From DATGZX01 sp035296965 (lineage in GTDB: Bacteria; Planctomycetota; Planctomycetia; Gemmatales; Gemmataceae), in contig DATGZX010000397.1 in assembly GCA_035296965.1 (NCBI GenBank), positions 1-22,842 on the forward strand: a DNA stretch of 22,842 nt, written 5' to 3'. The notes under the pieces were generated by a model. It did no database searches. It was not told where the DNA came from and worked only from the letters and a program-made list of their open reading frames with translations. Position numbers and translations under genes: made by a program. Below are positions 6,011-15,417 of this stretch, one piece after another (the first letter of the stretch is position 1; each line of letters starts with the position of its first letter).

Positions 6011-6434
6011 TTAGGGCCTCCTTCAGAGAGAATCACGCAAGCAGGTTCGGCCCACAGCGGGCGCAAGCCGTCGCATGAATATTGCCTTAATAAAGCGCTG
6101 TGAAGTGGGACCGACAAAAATGCAGATGGATGGACAACAGAAAGGTTATCGCGGCCATGAATCTTTTGCGAGGCCCAAGCACAATGGAATGATACGCCAA
6201 TTTGGCCGAATAAGCAATGGCAATAAATTGCAATGAGCCGATTTCGGTGATACTAGCCCGAAGCGTCAGCGAGGACCTCGCTCCCAAAGTGGCAGCCAGG
6301 ACCTCGCTCACGCGTCGGGCTAGTATGAGGTGTCCGCGTGGACCTCGCTCACGCGTCGGGCTAGTATGAGATGTCCGCGAGGACCTCGCTGACGCTTCGG
6401 GCTAGTATCGACTTGCACACGGGCATTTAGATGT
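6011..6434. other. Intergenic region: leader of RRM copy 2 and repeat element
   Basis: No gene is supported. On the minus strand a weak promoter candidate upstream of the RRM start is TTGTCG, 17 bases, TTTATT (about 6086-6114), with four of six matches in each box. The right part holds the repeat element at 6249-6409. Short frames here look like chance. Confidence 0.4.
6249..6409. repeat. 161-bp element with 26-bp perfect terminal inverted repeats and 41-bp tandem units
   Basis: Bases 6249-6274 are the exact reverse complement of 6384-6409; each arm contains the string agcccgaagcgtcagcgagg or its complement. Inside are tandem 41-bp units at 6299-6339 and 6340-6380 (39 of 41 identical) and a partial third at 6381-6409. 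No open frame and no flanking target duplication is seen. It ends 25 bases from the DUF1501 stop codon and could act as its 3' structure. It resembles repeated intergenic palindromes that I recall from planctomycete genomes. Confidence 0.85.
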
Positions 6435-7820
6435 CTAAGCGAGGATGCGCTCGAGCACGTTGCCATGCACATCGGTGAGACGAAAGTCCCGGCCCGCGTA
6501 GCGATAGGTGAGCTTCGTGTGATCGAGACCCATCAAGTGGAGGATCGTGGCATGATAGTCGTGAACGTGGCAACGCTCGGCGATAATGTCGATGCCATAA
6601 TCGTCTGTCTTGCCGTAGGCGGTGCCTCCCTTTACTCCTGCTCCCGCAAGCAAACAGCTGAATGCCCGGGCGTGGTGGTTGCGTCCTTTGTCGTTGGGAG
6701 TGGATCCCCAAGGAGTTCGACCGAACTCGGTGCAAATTGCGAGAAGTGTCTCGTTCAGTAAGCCACTTTGTTTCAGATCCTTGATCAATCCGGCCAGCGC
6801 CTGGTCAACCCGCAGCGCTTTGCCGCGATGGTCTTGCATGTCGCCATGTGCATCCCAGTTCCCGTTGGAGCCGCTTTCAATCACTTCCACCACGCGCACG
6901 CCTCGTTCCACCAGCCGGCGGGCAATGAGACACTGCCAGGCGAAGGATTTATCGTCGCTGCGTTTCATCCCGTAAGATCGCAGCGTCGCTTCGGATTCTT
7001 CCCCAAGGTCAAACACTCGAGGAGCCTCGCGCATCATGCCCACGGCCGTGCCAAAGCTGTCCGTGCGGGCGCGCAGGTTGAAGTCGTGCGGCCGTTCCCG
7101 GGCATGCAGCTCATTGACGTCATGCAGCATGATCTGCTCGAGCTGCCGGAGCGTCACCGACCGGGCGGGCGAACGCAGGTCGGCAATCGGCTCATTGCCT
7201 GGTAAAACGCGCACTCCCTGGTGCTGCGGGGGCAGAAAGCTCGAGTCCCAGTTCTGGGCGCCCGCATACGGCATGTGCTCAGCAAGGACGACATAGGGCG
7301 GCAAGTTCTGGTTCCTGGTGGACAACCCATAGCTGAGCCACGATCCCAGACTGGGCATCGGCACCGTGGCGGAACCGGTGTGCATCGCCAGTGTGGCCTG
7401 AAAGTGTTCGAGAATGTCGGTATGCAGGCTGCGGATCACGCACAGATCGTCGGCCAGCGCGCCCAGATGAGGGAACAGCTCGCTGATCAACAATCCACAG
7501 CGGCCACGCGCCGCGAAGTTGAACGGTGAGCGGATCAGGTAGAATGGCTTGTCGCTCGTATCCCTCAAGTCGCGCCCGAATGCGATTTTGCCATGATCTG
7601 CCTGTAGCCTGGGCTTGGGGTCGAACGTATCCACATGCGAGACGCCGCCCGTCAGAAAGAGGACGATCAAGTTCTTCGCTTTTGCCGGGAAGTGAGTCCG
7701 CTCTGGCGCCAACGGATGGCCGTCATTGACTGCCGCCGCCAGCGACAACGCTGGATACATGCCAAGGCCGCCCGCGGCGCAGCATCTCAAGAATTCACGT
7801 CGTCGCATGGTCGTCCTCAT
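6435..7820 (-). CDS. DUF1501 domain protein (planctomycete, Tat-type N-terminus)
   Basis: The 461-residue product matches the DUF1501 family in length and in the markers NLIVLFLTGGVSHVDTFDPK near the start, VVEVIESGSNGNWDAHGD in the middle and TEFGRTPW later. These belong to an alkaline-phosphatase/sulfatase-like fold. The N-terminus RRREFLRCCAAGGLGMYP is a twin-arginine signal, so it is probably exported folded. Its reaction is unknown. It abuts the DUF1549/DUF1553 gene with no gap: that gene's TGA (7823-7821) is followed directly by ATG 7820. An ATG at 7808 preceded by GAGG with 6-base spacing is an equally good start. The pair is a hallmark planctomycete unit, thought to act in the periplasm. 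Confidence 0.9.
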   Translation of the reverse strand: MRTTMRRREFLRCCAAGGLGMYPALSLAAAVNDGHPLAPERTHFPAKAKNLIVLFLTGGVSHVDTFDPKPRLQADHGKIAFGRDLRDTSDKPFYLIRSPFNFAARGRCGLLISELFPHLGALADDLCVIRSLHTDILEHFQATLAMHTGSATVPMPSLGSWLSYGLSTRNQNLPPYVVLAEHMPYAGAQNWDSSFLPPQHQGVRVLPGNEPIADLRSPARSVTLRQLEQIMLHDVNELHARERPHDFNLRARTDSFGTAVGMMREAPRVFDLGEESEATLRSYGMKRSDDKSFAWQCLIARRLVERGVRVVEVIESGSNGNWDAHGDMQDHRGKALRVDQALAGLIKDLKQSGLLNETLLAICTEFGRTPWGSTPNDKGRNHHARAFSCLLAGAGVKGGTAYGKTDDYGIDIIAERCHVHDYHATILHLMGLDHTKLTYRYAGRDFRLTDVHGNVLERILA

Positions 7821-10316
<2,496 letters not shown>

Positions 10317-10462
10317 CACGATTTCCCTTGGGCCTTCCAGGTCTATCGCGTCGCGAGACGTTTCGATGAGTTTTCCATCATCGATAAAAACGGAGAAAGA
10401 AGGTTACCCTTACCGGTAGGTCCTACGAAGGCGTGGAATGCTCTGGCAGTAAAACCCGCTCA

Positions 10463-10524
10463 GAGCGTGTTGAAAAAGGGGTCAAGCAGAACTCAAGGGG
10501 TCAGGCCCCTTTTTCAACACGCTC
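10463..10524. repeat. 62-bp palindromic element with 19-bp perfect inverted repeats
   Basis: Arm gagcgtgttgaaaaagggg (10463-10481) is the exact reverse complement of 10506-10524. The 24-base spacer ends in aaggggtcagg, which can pair instead with the adjacent cccctt and is then followed by T residues, giving a terminator-like alternative hairpin on the + strand. It has no coding potential. It could be a dispersed MITE-like element or a bidirectional transcription stop upstream of the operon. Confidence 0.75.
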
Positions 10525-10814
10525 CCAGGCGCTTGCCGAGGATTGTCGGTCACTCGACAACATGCCAGCAGGATAGAACTAATCTAAACGAGATGCAGCC
10601 GCGAAGCAACCAAGGATGGCCGGTTTGAGACGCATCCCGACAAGGCAAGTTGCAAATAGGCAACGAAAGGGAAAGCCGGCGAAGCGATCGAAATCACCGT
10701 CGTGATTCCGAGCGCCGCCGGCTTTGAGGGGTTCCTTATCTCTGCCGGGACCGCGCTGGGTCCAGTGCCCGGCAGAGGTCGTGACCATATCACAGCGCTT
10801 GATTCGGCAGCTTC

Positions 10815-10862
10815 GTAGGACAGATTTCCAATCTGTCAGGTCAGGTGGGAAACCTGACCTAC
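10815..10862. repeat. Double-hairpin intergenic repeat 3' of the surface-protein gene
   Basis: Two adjacent stems are present: gacagatt/aatctgtc (10819-10826 and 10830-10837, loop TCC) and aggtcaggt/acctgacct (10838-10846 and 10852-10860). The whole is framed by GTAG (10815-10818) and CTAC (10859-10862). It sits about 20 bases past the stop codon of the minus-strand gene ending at 10884. The layout (GTAG, stem, three-base loop, stem, CTAC) resembles the repeats at 2273 and 5231. Confidence 0.7.
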
Positions 10863-10883
10863 AACCGAATCCCGCACGATCGT

Positions 10884-13766
10884 TTAGAGTTTTTGATAAT
10901 ACTCCTGGGAACCGACAATGGCAGCAACCACACCCTGATCGTTCGTCCCCTGTTGCATTGCTGCCAGGAATGTCGACATGCCACTCGTGTCGGCCTGCCG
11001 GGCCAGGTAGGTCTGATAGTCGCCTTCGATCAGATCATGCTGATATTCTTGGCTGCCAAAGACGGCAGCTGCTATCGCCTGGCGTGAGACTCCCTGCGCC
11101 AAGTCTTGCCCAAAGACAGCCAGCCCCGTTGGGTCAACGCTGCGCTGGAGCGCATCCGCGTACAGGGCGTCGAGAAATCCGGTGGTTTGGCCGCTGCCCT
11201 GCGTCTGGAAGAATTCTTGCGATCCTGCAATGAGCGCCCGAACCTGATCCAAGCTGCCGCCGCTAGTGAGGAGGTTCGTAAATGCCGTCAAGCCGGTCGG
11301 ATCGGCATTGCGGTGCAGCATGCTCTGGTAGAGCGATTCGACTTGCAAGGCGCTGTATTCCTGACTTTGCTCGATCTGAGTCACGATGGTTGACCTGCTG
11401 GTCCCCTGATTCAGCAAGTTCGTCCAATAGGCAAGTCCGCCAATATCGGGAAGTCGGCCCAGCATTTGCTGATAAAGTTGGATCACGAACAGTTGATCGG
11501 GAGTCGTGGGAGTACTGCCGGGCGTTGATCCACTGCTCGATGCTGCCGTGACGCTCGTAAGGCCCAGGGCCGTTGCCGTGTCGTTCGTCGTGTTGTCCTG
11601 CACGGTCACGGAAAAAAGGAACTGGTTGCCTGGCGATCCGAAAATCGGGTTGCCCTGCCCGAGATCAAATCCGCCTCGTCCTGTTAGCGCATACGTATGT
11701 GTGCCAATCACCCCAAAGACGCCGCTGGAATTGACGGTGATCGTCCCTAGAGACGATGTCCCATCGCCCCAGTCGATGGTGGCAGTGAAAGTGCTAGCAG
11801 TTGCCGTCGTGTCGGTTGACGTGAACGTGGCAACTACGCCCGAGAATTGCGTGCCCGAGGTCGCTGTGATGTTTTGCGCTGTGACGGTCAGATTCAAGGC
11901 AGTCGGGCTCACGGTTGCCAGACTGTCTGCCGTCGCCTCGTCTTGAGTTTTCGTATCCACGATGTCCACAGCAATGACGAAATGTCCGTTGCCGAAGCCA
12001 TGGTGGAAGCCGAGATCTCCGCCCCAGCCTGGCCAGTCGCTCGTGCTGGTGTACGTGTGCGTGCCGGTCACATCGAAGCCGCCATTGGGGTCCGCCGTGA
12101 CCGTACCTGTAGAGGTGCTGCCATCGCCCCAGTGGATGGTGGCGGTGAAGTCGCCAGCCACAGCGCTCGTGTTGGAGTCGGTAAAGGTGGCCACGGTGGC
12201 GGTGAGGGATTGGCCACTCACCGCGGCGACGTTTTGGCCCGTTGCCTCGATCACCGGAGGCACTGGGGCCACCTTGGCCAAGCTCAAGGCCGTGGCGGCC
12301 GTGTTCGACACGTTGTCGCTGATCATTACGGTGATTAAGTACACCTGTCTGCCATCGAAGAAATTGAACTGCCCTTGCGAATCGGGATCTCCCCAGGGAG
12401 ACGACGATCCTTGCTGGCTGGCAGCGGTGTAGGTATGCGTCCCGGTGACGTCGAAGCCTCCGTTCGGGTCAACCGTGACGGTGCCGGTGGTTGTCGTGCC
12501 GTCGCCCCAGTTGATGATCGCGGTGAAGTTCGCTGTCGTCGCGCTCGTGTTGGTGTCGGTGAAGGTGGCCACCGTGCCGGTGAAGGACTGTCCCGAAGTG
12601 GTTGTGATGATCGTACCCTTGGCCGTCAGCGGCGAGGGCGCGGCACTCACAACTGCCTTGCTCGTCGCCGTCCCGACCAAGGCTCCGGTCGGGTCGTCGA
12701 CTGTCACAGTGATCTGGTATTTGCCCGCTTGCGCATAAGTGTTGGTGCCAGTGACGTCAAAGCCGCCGTTGGGATCGGCAGTGATTGTGCCGGTAGTAGT
12801 GTTGCCATTGCCCCAATTGATGGTCGCCGTGAAACTGCTGGTTGTCGCGCTCGAATCGGCCCCCGTTATCGTGGCCACAACGCTGGTGAACGGCTCGCCC
12901 GCGCTTGCCTGGATCTCCGTTCCGGTTACTGCCACACTCGAGCTGGTCGTCGTGGACGCGCTCGGCAGGACGATTTGGCCTGCCGCCTGCGACCAGACAT
13001 ACTGCACCTCGTAGCCGCCCAGCACGCCCACGTTTCCTTCCGCAATGTCCGCGATCTCGCCCAGGCGTCGATCGAACCAGCCGGTCTGCGTGTCCGGGTC
13101 CGTCATCGCCTCGGAGACCTCGTGGGAAAGGACCACGGTCTCCTGCTGAAAGACGGTTAAAGGCACGTTAACCACATTGCCGGTCGGATAGGGAACGACC
13201 GCGTAATAGACGGCCGCGCCAGCCTTGTCCGTGAACACATCGTGATAGCCGGCGAAGTCGGTCGTGCTATTCTGGCCGTTCGCCGTGACCAAAACGCCGG
13301 GCTCCACGAAGAACACGTAGAGACTGTTGGCATTGGGCGCGCTAACTTTGCCAGACGTGATCTCGGAATTGAGAATGGACTGGATTTGGCTATCGTCGAT
13401 TGTCTGTCCGCCCGACGGGTTCTGGGCAACGACGTCCGAACCGATGAAGGTACCGCCGGAGACGTTGTATTGCTTCAGCACGTCAACATAGGGGCTGGTC
13501 ACGAAATACTGCAGGAAGGTGTCGGTCTGCTGAATCTGCTGCTGAAGGCTAGAGTTCGTCGACCACGCCTGGCCATAAAAGACCGATTGGATTTGCACGT
13601 TCTGCAAGAGCGGGCCGCCGTGATACGTGACATTGGCAATGGCTCCTCCAACAGAGCCACCCGACAGAAGTTGCCTCGACTCCAAGCATTCCACGTTCAA
13701 TGGGCGGCGCGGGCGTTGACCGGTCTTTTGAATCCTGAGAGAAGCCAGAGATCGTCGCCTAAACAT
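10884..13766 (-). CDS. Large surface/secreted protein: EXORDIUM-like domain, PKD-like repeats, DUF4214 repeats
   Basis: The 960-residue product starts at ATG 13766 with AGGAGG 9 bases upstream. The N-terminus is Arg-rich and carries LESRQLLSGG (about 28-37), the planctomycete LEPR-XLL-type export signature. Residues about 45-265 resemble the EXORDIUM/phosphate-induced family: YHGGPLL, VFYGQAW, and HEVSEAMTDPDTQTGWFD (about 215-232) then GEIADIAEG, a possible metal site. Four PKD-like beta repeats follow (about 279-740) with the core FTATINWGDGTTTTGT and variants. Three of them have long Gly/Trp/Phe-rich loops. Residues about 757-960 form three or four DUF4214-type helical repeats (GSQEYxxx ends). 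It is likely exported and attached to the cell surface or matrix. Its partner and substrate are unknown. Confidence 0.88.
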   Translation of the reverse strand: MFRRRSLASLRIQKTGQRPRRPLNVECLESRQLLSGGSVGGAIANVTYHGGPLLQNVQIQSVFYGQAWSTNSSLQQQIQQTDTFLQYFVTSPYVDVLKQYNVSGGTFIGSDVVAQNPSGGQTIDDSQIQSILNSEITSGKVSAPNANSLYVFFVEPGVLVTANGQNSTTDFAGYHDVFTDKAGAAVYYAVVPYPTGNVVNVPLTVFQQETVVLSHEVSEAMTDPDTQTGWFDRRLGEIADIAEGNVGVLGGYEVQYVWSQAAGQIVLPSASTTTSSSVAVTGTEIQASAGEPFTSVVATITGADSSATTSSFTATINWGNGNTTTGTITADPNGGFDVTGTNTYAQAGKYQITVTVDDPTGALVGTATSKAVVSAAPSPLTAKGTIITTTSGQSFTGTVATFTDTNTSATTANFTAIINWGDGTTTTGTVTVDPNGGFDVTGTHTYTAASQQGSSSPWGDPDSQGQFNFFDGRQVYLITVMISDNVSNTAATALSLAKVAPVPPVIEATGQNVAAVSGQSLTATVATFTDSNTSAVAGDFTATIHWGDGSTSTGTVTADPNGGFDVTGTHTYTSTSDWPGWGGDLGFHHGFGNGHFVIAVDIVDTKTQDEATADSLATVSPTALNLTVTAQNITATSGTQFSGVVATFTSTDTTATASTFTATIDWGDGTSSLGTITVNSSGVFGVIGTHTYALTGRGGFDLGQGNPIFGSPGNQFLFSVTVQDNTTNDTATALGLTSVTAASSSGSTPGSTPTTPDQLFVIQLYQQMLGRLPDIGGLAYWTNLLNQGTSRSTIVTQIEQSQEYSALQVESLYQSMLHRNADPTGLTAFTNLLTSGGSLDQVRALIAGSQEFFQTQGSGQTTGFLDALYADALQRSVDPTGLAVFGQDLAQGVSRQAIAAAVFGSQEYQHDLIEGDYQTYLARQADTSGMSTFLAAMQQGTNDQGVVAAIVGSQEYYQKL

Positions 13767-14479
13767 TGGTGTTCGCCTCCTCCGTTTTCATGGAAAACTC
13801 CAGGCGAAGAAAAACGATTGTCTTCGCCTGCCGCTGCTCTCAACACAAGGTTCCACCACTGGGGCCGGCAGCCTTATCGGCACTTTCCCTGAAATATAGG
13901 TCATTGTTTGCGCGTGTGAACTCAGAATTCAACTCGGACCGCAAAACTTCATTCGAGTATCTGCACCAAATTCTTCGGCAGCAAGGTTGTCACGACCTGG
14001 GCCGCCCTCAGCTGTCGAATGCAATTTCTGCGTCTCAAGCTATGAAGGAAAAGACAACATCGTCCTCCTTGCGTTGCTTGAAGCAAGCTCTGCCAGAAAC
14101 TGGCCCATTTTGCCCAGATTGCCGCGCGAGATCGAAAGATCTCTGAAGAGTCGCGAGCCATGTGAACTGGACGGACTCCGTTCCGCAGGAGTCTCTCTGC
14201 TATACAGAACGGGCAATACCATGAAATGTGAGCGCACGTTTGTAAATTGAGGGCGCAGCTTACCCCTGGTTTGTTCAGCAATTCATCGGCCCGGCAAGGC
14301 GGCCGACGCAACGCCGCGGCCGGTCAGGAGATTGGCTAAATTAGCGAAGTGGAGGGAAGACCCTCAGTTCTTGCGATTCGAAGCGGAAGTTATTGGAGGA
14401 CAGCTGCTCTGCCGGTGGCATCGCGGCCAAGAGGATACGACAACCTGCGTGCGCACACGAAGAGGAAGCAACAGCAGGC
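13767..14479. other. Roughly 0.7-kb stretch without a supportable gene
   Basis: Apart from the leader hairpins at 13784-13830 I see no convincing coding region. A 34-codon + strand frame at 14042-14146 ends with a CPDC motif but has no ribosome site. The base composition is lower in GC than in the neighbouring genes, consistent with non-coding DNA or a decayed gene. Confidence 0.45.
13784..13830 (-). promoter_or_regulatory. Two stem-loops in the leader of the surface-protein gene
   Basis: In the 5' leader on the minus strand, a 10-bp perfect stem (13801-13810 with 13821-13830, caggcgaaga/tcttcgcctg) is followed by a 6-bp stem (gttttc 13784-13789 with gaaaac 13793-13798). The second stem ends only a few bases before the ribosome site at about 13776-13783. 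Such a layout could control translation or mRNA life; this is inference. Confidence 0.4.
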
Positions 14480-15007
14480 TCACTTGATCGCCAGAGCCGT
14501 TTTCAGTTCCTGAACTGCGCTCTGCAGGTGCTGTTGCACCCCTGGTTTCGCATTGCCAATTTGCGACGATACCTGGGTCAGCATGGTTAGGGCTGTATTG
14601 AGTTGCTGGTCGGAGGTCGCCTGGGGTTCGCTGAGCCGTTTCTGAGTCGTGGTCGTGCCAGACGGTGTCGTCGCCGCATTGGCAGCCTTCGCCTGACGGG
14701 CTGCAATGAATGCAGCTTTCTGCTGGGGTGACAGTGCAGCGTGCCGGGCGCCTGTCGTCGATCCTTCCAGGCCGTGAATTGCGTGGGTGATTTCGTGTAC
14801 CGCCTTGGCCCGGTGACCTTGGTAGTCGTGGTCGGCGTGCTCCAGGATGGTTCGGATAGACCTCAACTGCCCGATGGCGCCGCTGGCAGTGGTTGTGGGG
14901 GTCGTGGATGTAGCGACAGGTTTTTGTGCTTGTGCCCTGCCACCTTCGAACAACAGCACGCAAGAGCTTACGGCGACAATCGACACTACAAAGCGGCCGG
15001 CGGACAT
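14480..15007 (-). CDS. Small secreted helical protein of unknown function
   Basis: The 175-residue product starts at ATG 15007, with AGGAG 8 bases upstream; longer in-frame starts would only add a polar leader before a clear signal peptide. The signal peptide (MSAGRFVVSIVAVSSCVLLF, then a small-residue cleavage region ending AQAQ) implies export. The mature part has a Thr-rich linker (ATSTTPTTTASG), a His-containing helix (LEHADHDYQGHRAKAVHEIT), a second low-complexity linker (ATTPSGTTTTQ) and a C-terminal helix pair (QQLNTALTMLTQVSSQIG, then HLQSAVQELKTALAIK). The His/Asp-rich helix might bind metal. No family is recognised. Confidence 0.75.
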   Translation of the reverse strand: MSAGRFVVSIVAVSSCVLLFEGGRAQAQKPVATSTTPTTTASGAIGQLRSIRTILEHADHDYQGHRAKAVHEITHAIHGLEGSTTGARHAALSPQQKAAFIAARQAKAANAATTPSGTTTTQKRLSEPQATSDQQLNTALTMLTQVSSQIGNAKPGVQQHLQSAVQELKTALAIK

Positions 15008-15325
15008 AGTTAAAACTCCTGATGATCGAGTCTCTCGCAAGCATAGATCACAATTCGCGGTGTCTTCACCATTCAACACGGCCGATGGCGAAAGGTTCCG
15101 ACGAGCGCGTGCTTGGCCGCAAGGCAGTCTGCACTTCAACAGACAGCAAATTATTTCTCCAGGAGCATAGAATCTGCTTCAGCGGACAGGGAGGAGGGGA
15201 TTCCTACGTGTTGGCGACGGATGCCCCAAGACGGAAGTAGACCGCATGAAGGCACGCGGTCTGTGCGCGATGCTGGTAGGCGGCGCCGGTGTTTGGCTCC
15301 TTGCGGGAATGCTCGCGAAGTAATG
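15008..15325. other. Intergenic region
   Basis: I see no supportable gene. A 7-bp stem (agaccgc 15239-15245 with gcggtct 15256-15262) is the only noticeable structure. The promoter of the small secreted protein gene should lie in the left part, but no clear boxes stand out. The relic described next begins at 15326. Confidence 0.4.
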
Positions 15326-15397
15326 CGGATATGCCCCGGGAGGCTGCGAATTTGTCTGTCGGCAATGATGCCAAGTCTCCCCAGATTACGAACCACT
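15326..15397 (-). pseudogene. Relic of the 5' end of a sigma-WD40 gene
   Basis: These 72 bases align without gaps to 18887-18958, which is the start region of the neighbouring sigma-WD40 gene, with 62 identities (about 86%). Translated, it reads VRNLGRLGIIADRQIRSLPG against VRNLGRLGIMANRQLHGLLG, so both frame and content are kept, but the ATG of the likely start has become ATT. After GHIR the similarity stops. It is best read as the leftover 5' end of a deleted or decayed paralogue, lying 21 bases past the stop of the intact gene. Confidence 0.75.
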
Positions 15398-15417
15398 TCA
15401 GGTTGAATTCGCCACGC

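Larger units (their letters stand above)
10320..10883. other. Intergenic region with two structured repeats
   Basis: No gene is supported in these 560 bases; the short frames have no ribosome sites or recognisable products. It holds the 19-bp inverted repeat at 10463-10524 and the double hairpin at 10815-10862, both listed separately. The promoter of the DUF1549/DUF1501 pair should lie between about 10320 and 10460, but I see no convincing boxes. Confidence 0.5.

Noticed and set aside
6087..6311. Minus-strand frame of 74 codons upstream of the second RRM gene
   Set aside because: It overlaps the repeat element, has no ribosome site and no recognisable sequence.
6299..6409. Possible CRISPR-like array of 41-bp units
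   Set aside because: The units are contiguous and nearly identical over their full length, with no variable spacers and no cas genes; it is a tandem repeat within a palindromic element.
14042..14146. 34-codon + strand frame ending with a CPDC motif
   Set aside because: No ribosome site and very short; CPDC alone is not enough. Kept only as a note in the intergenic entry.
14364..15044. 226-codon minus-strand frame overlapping the small secreted protein gene
   Set aside because: It is out of frame with the gene that has a signal peptide and a ribosome site, and its composition (Arg/Cys/His/Pro-rich) is typical of a shifted frame.
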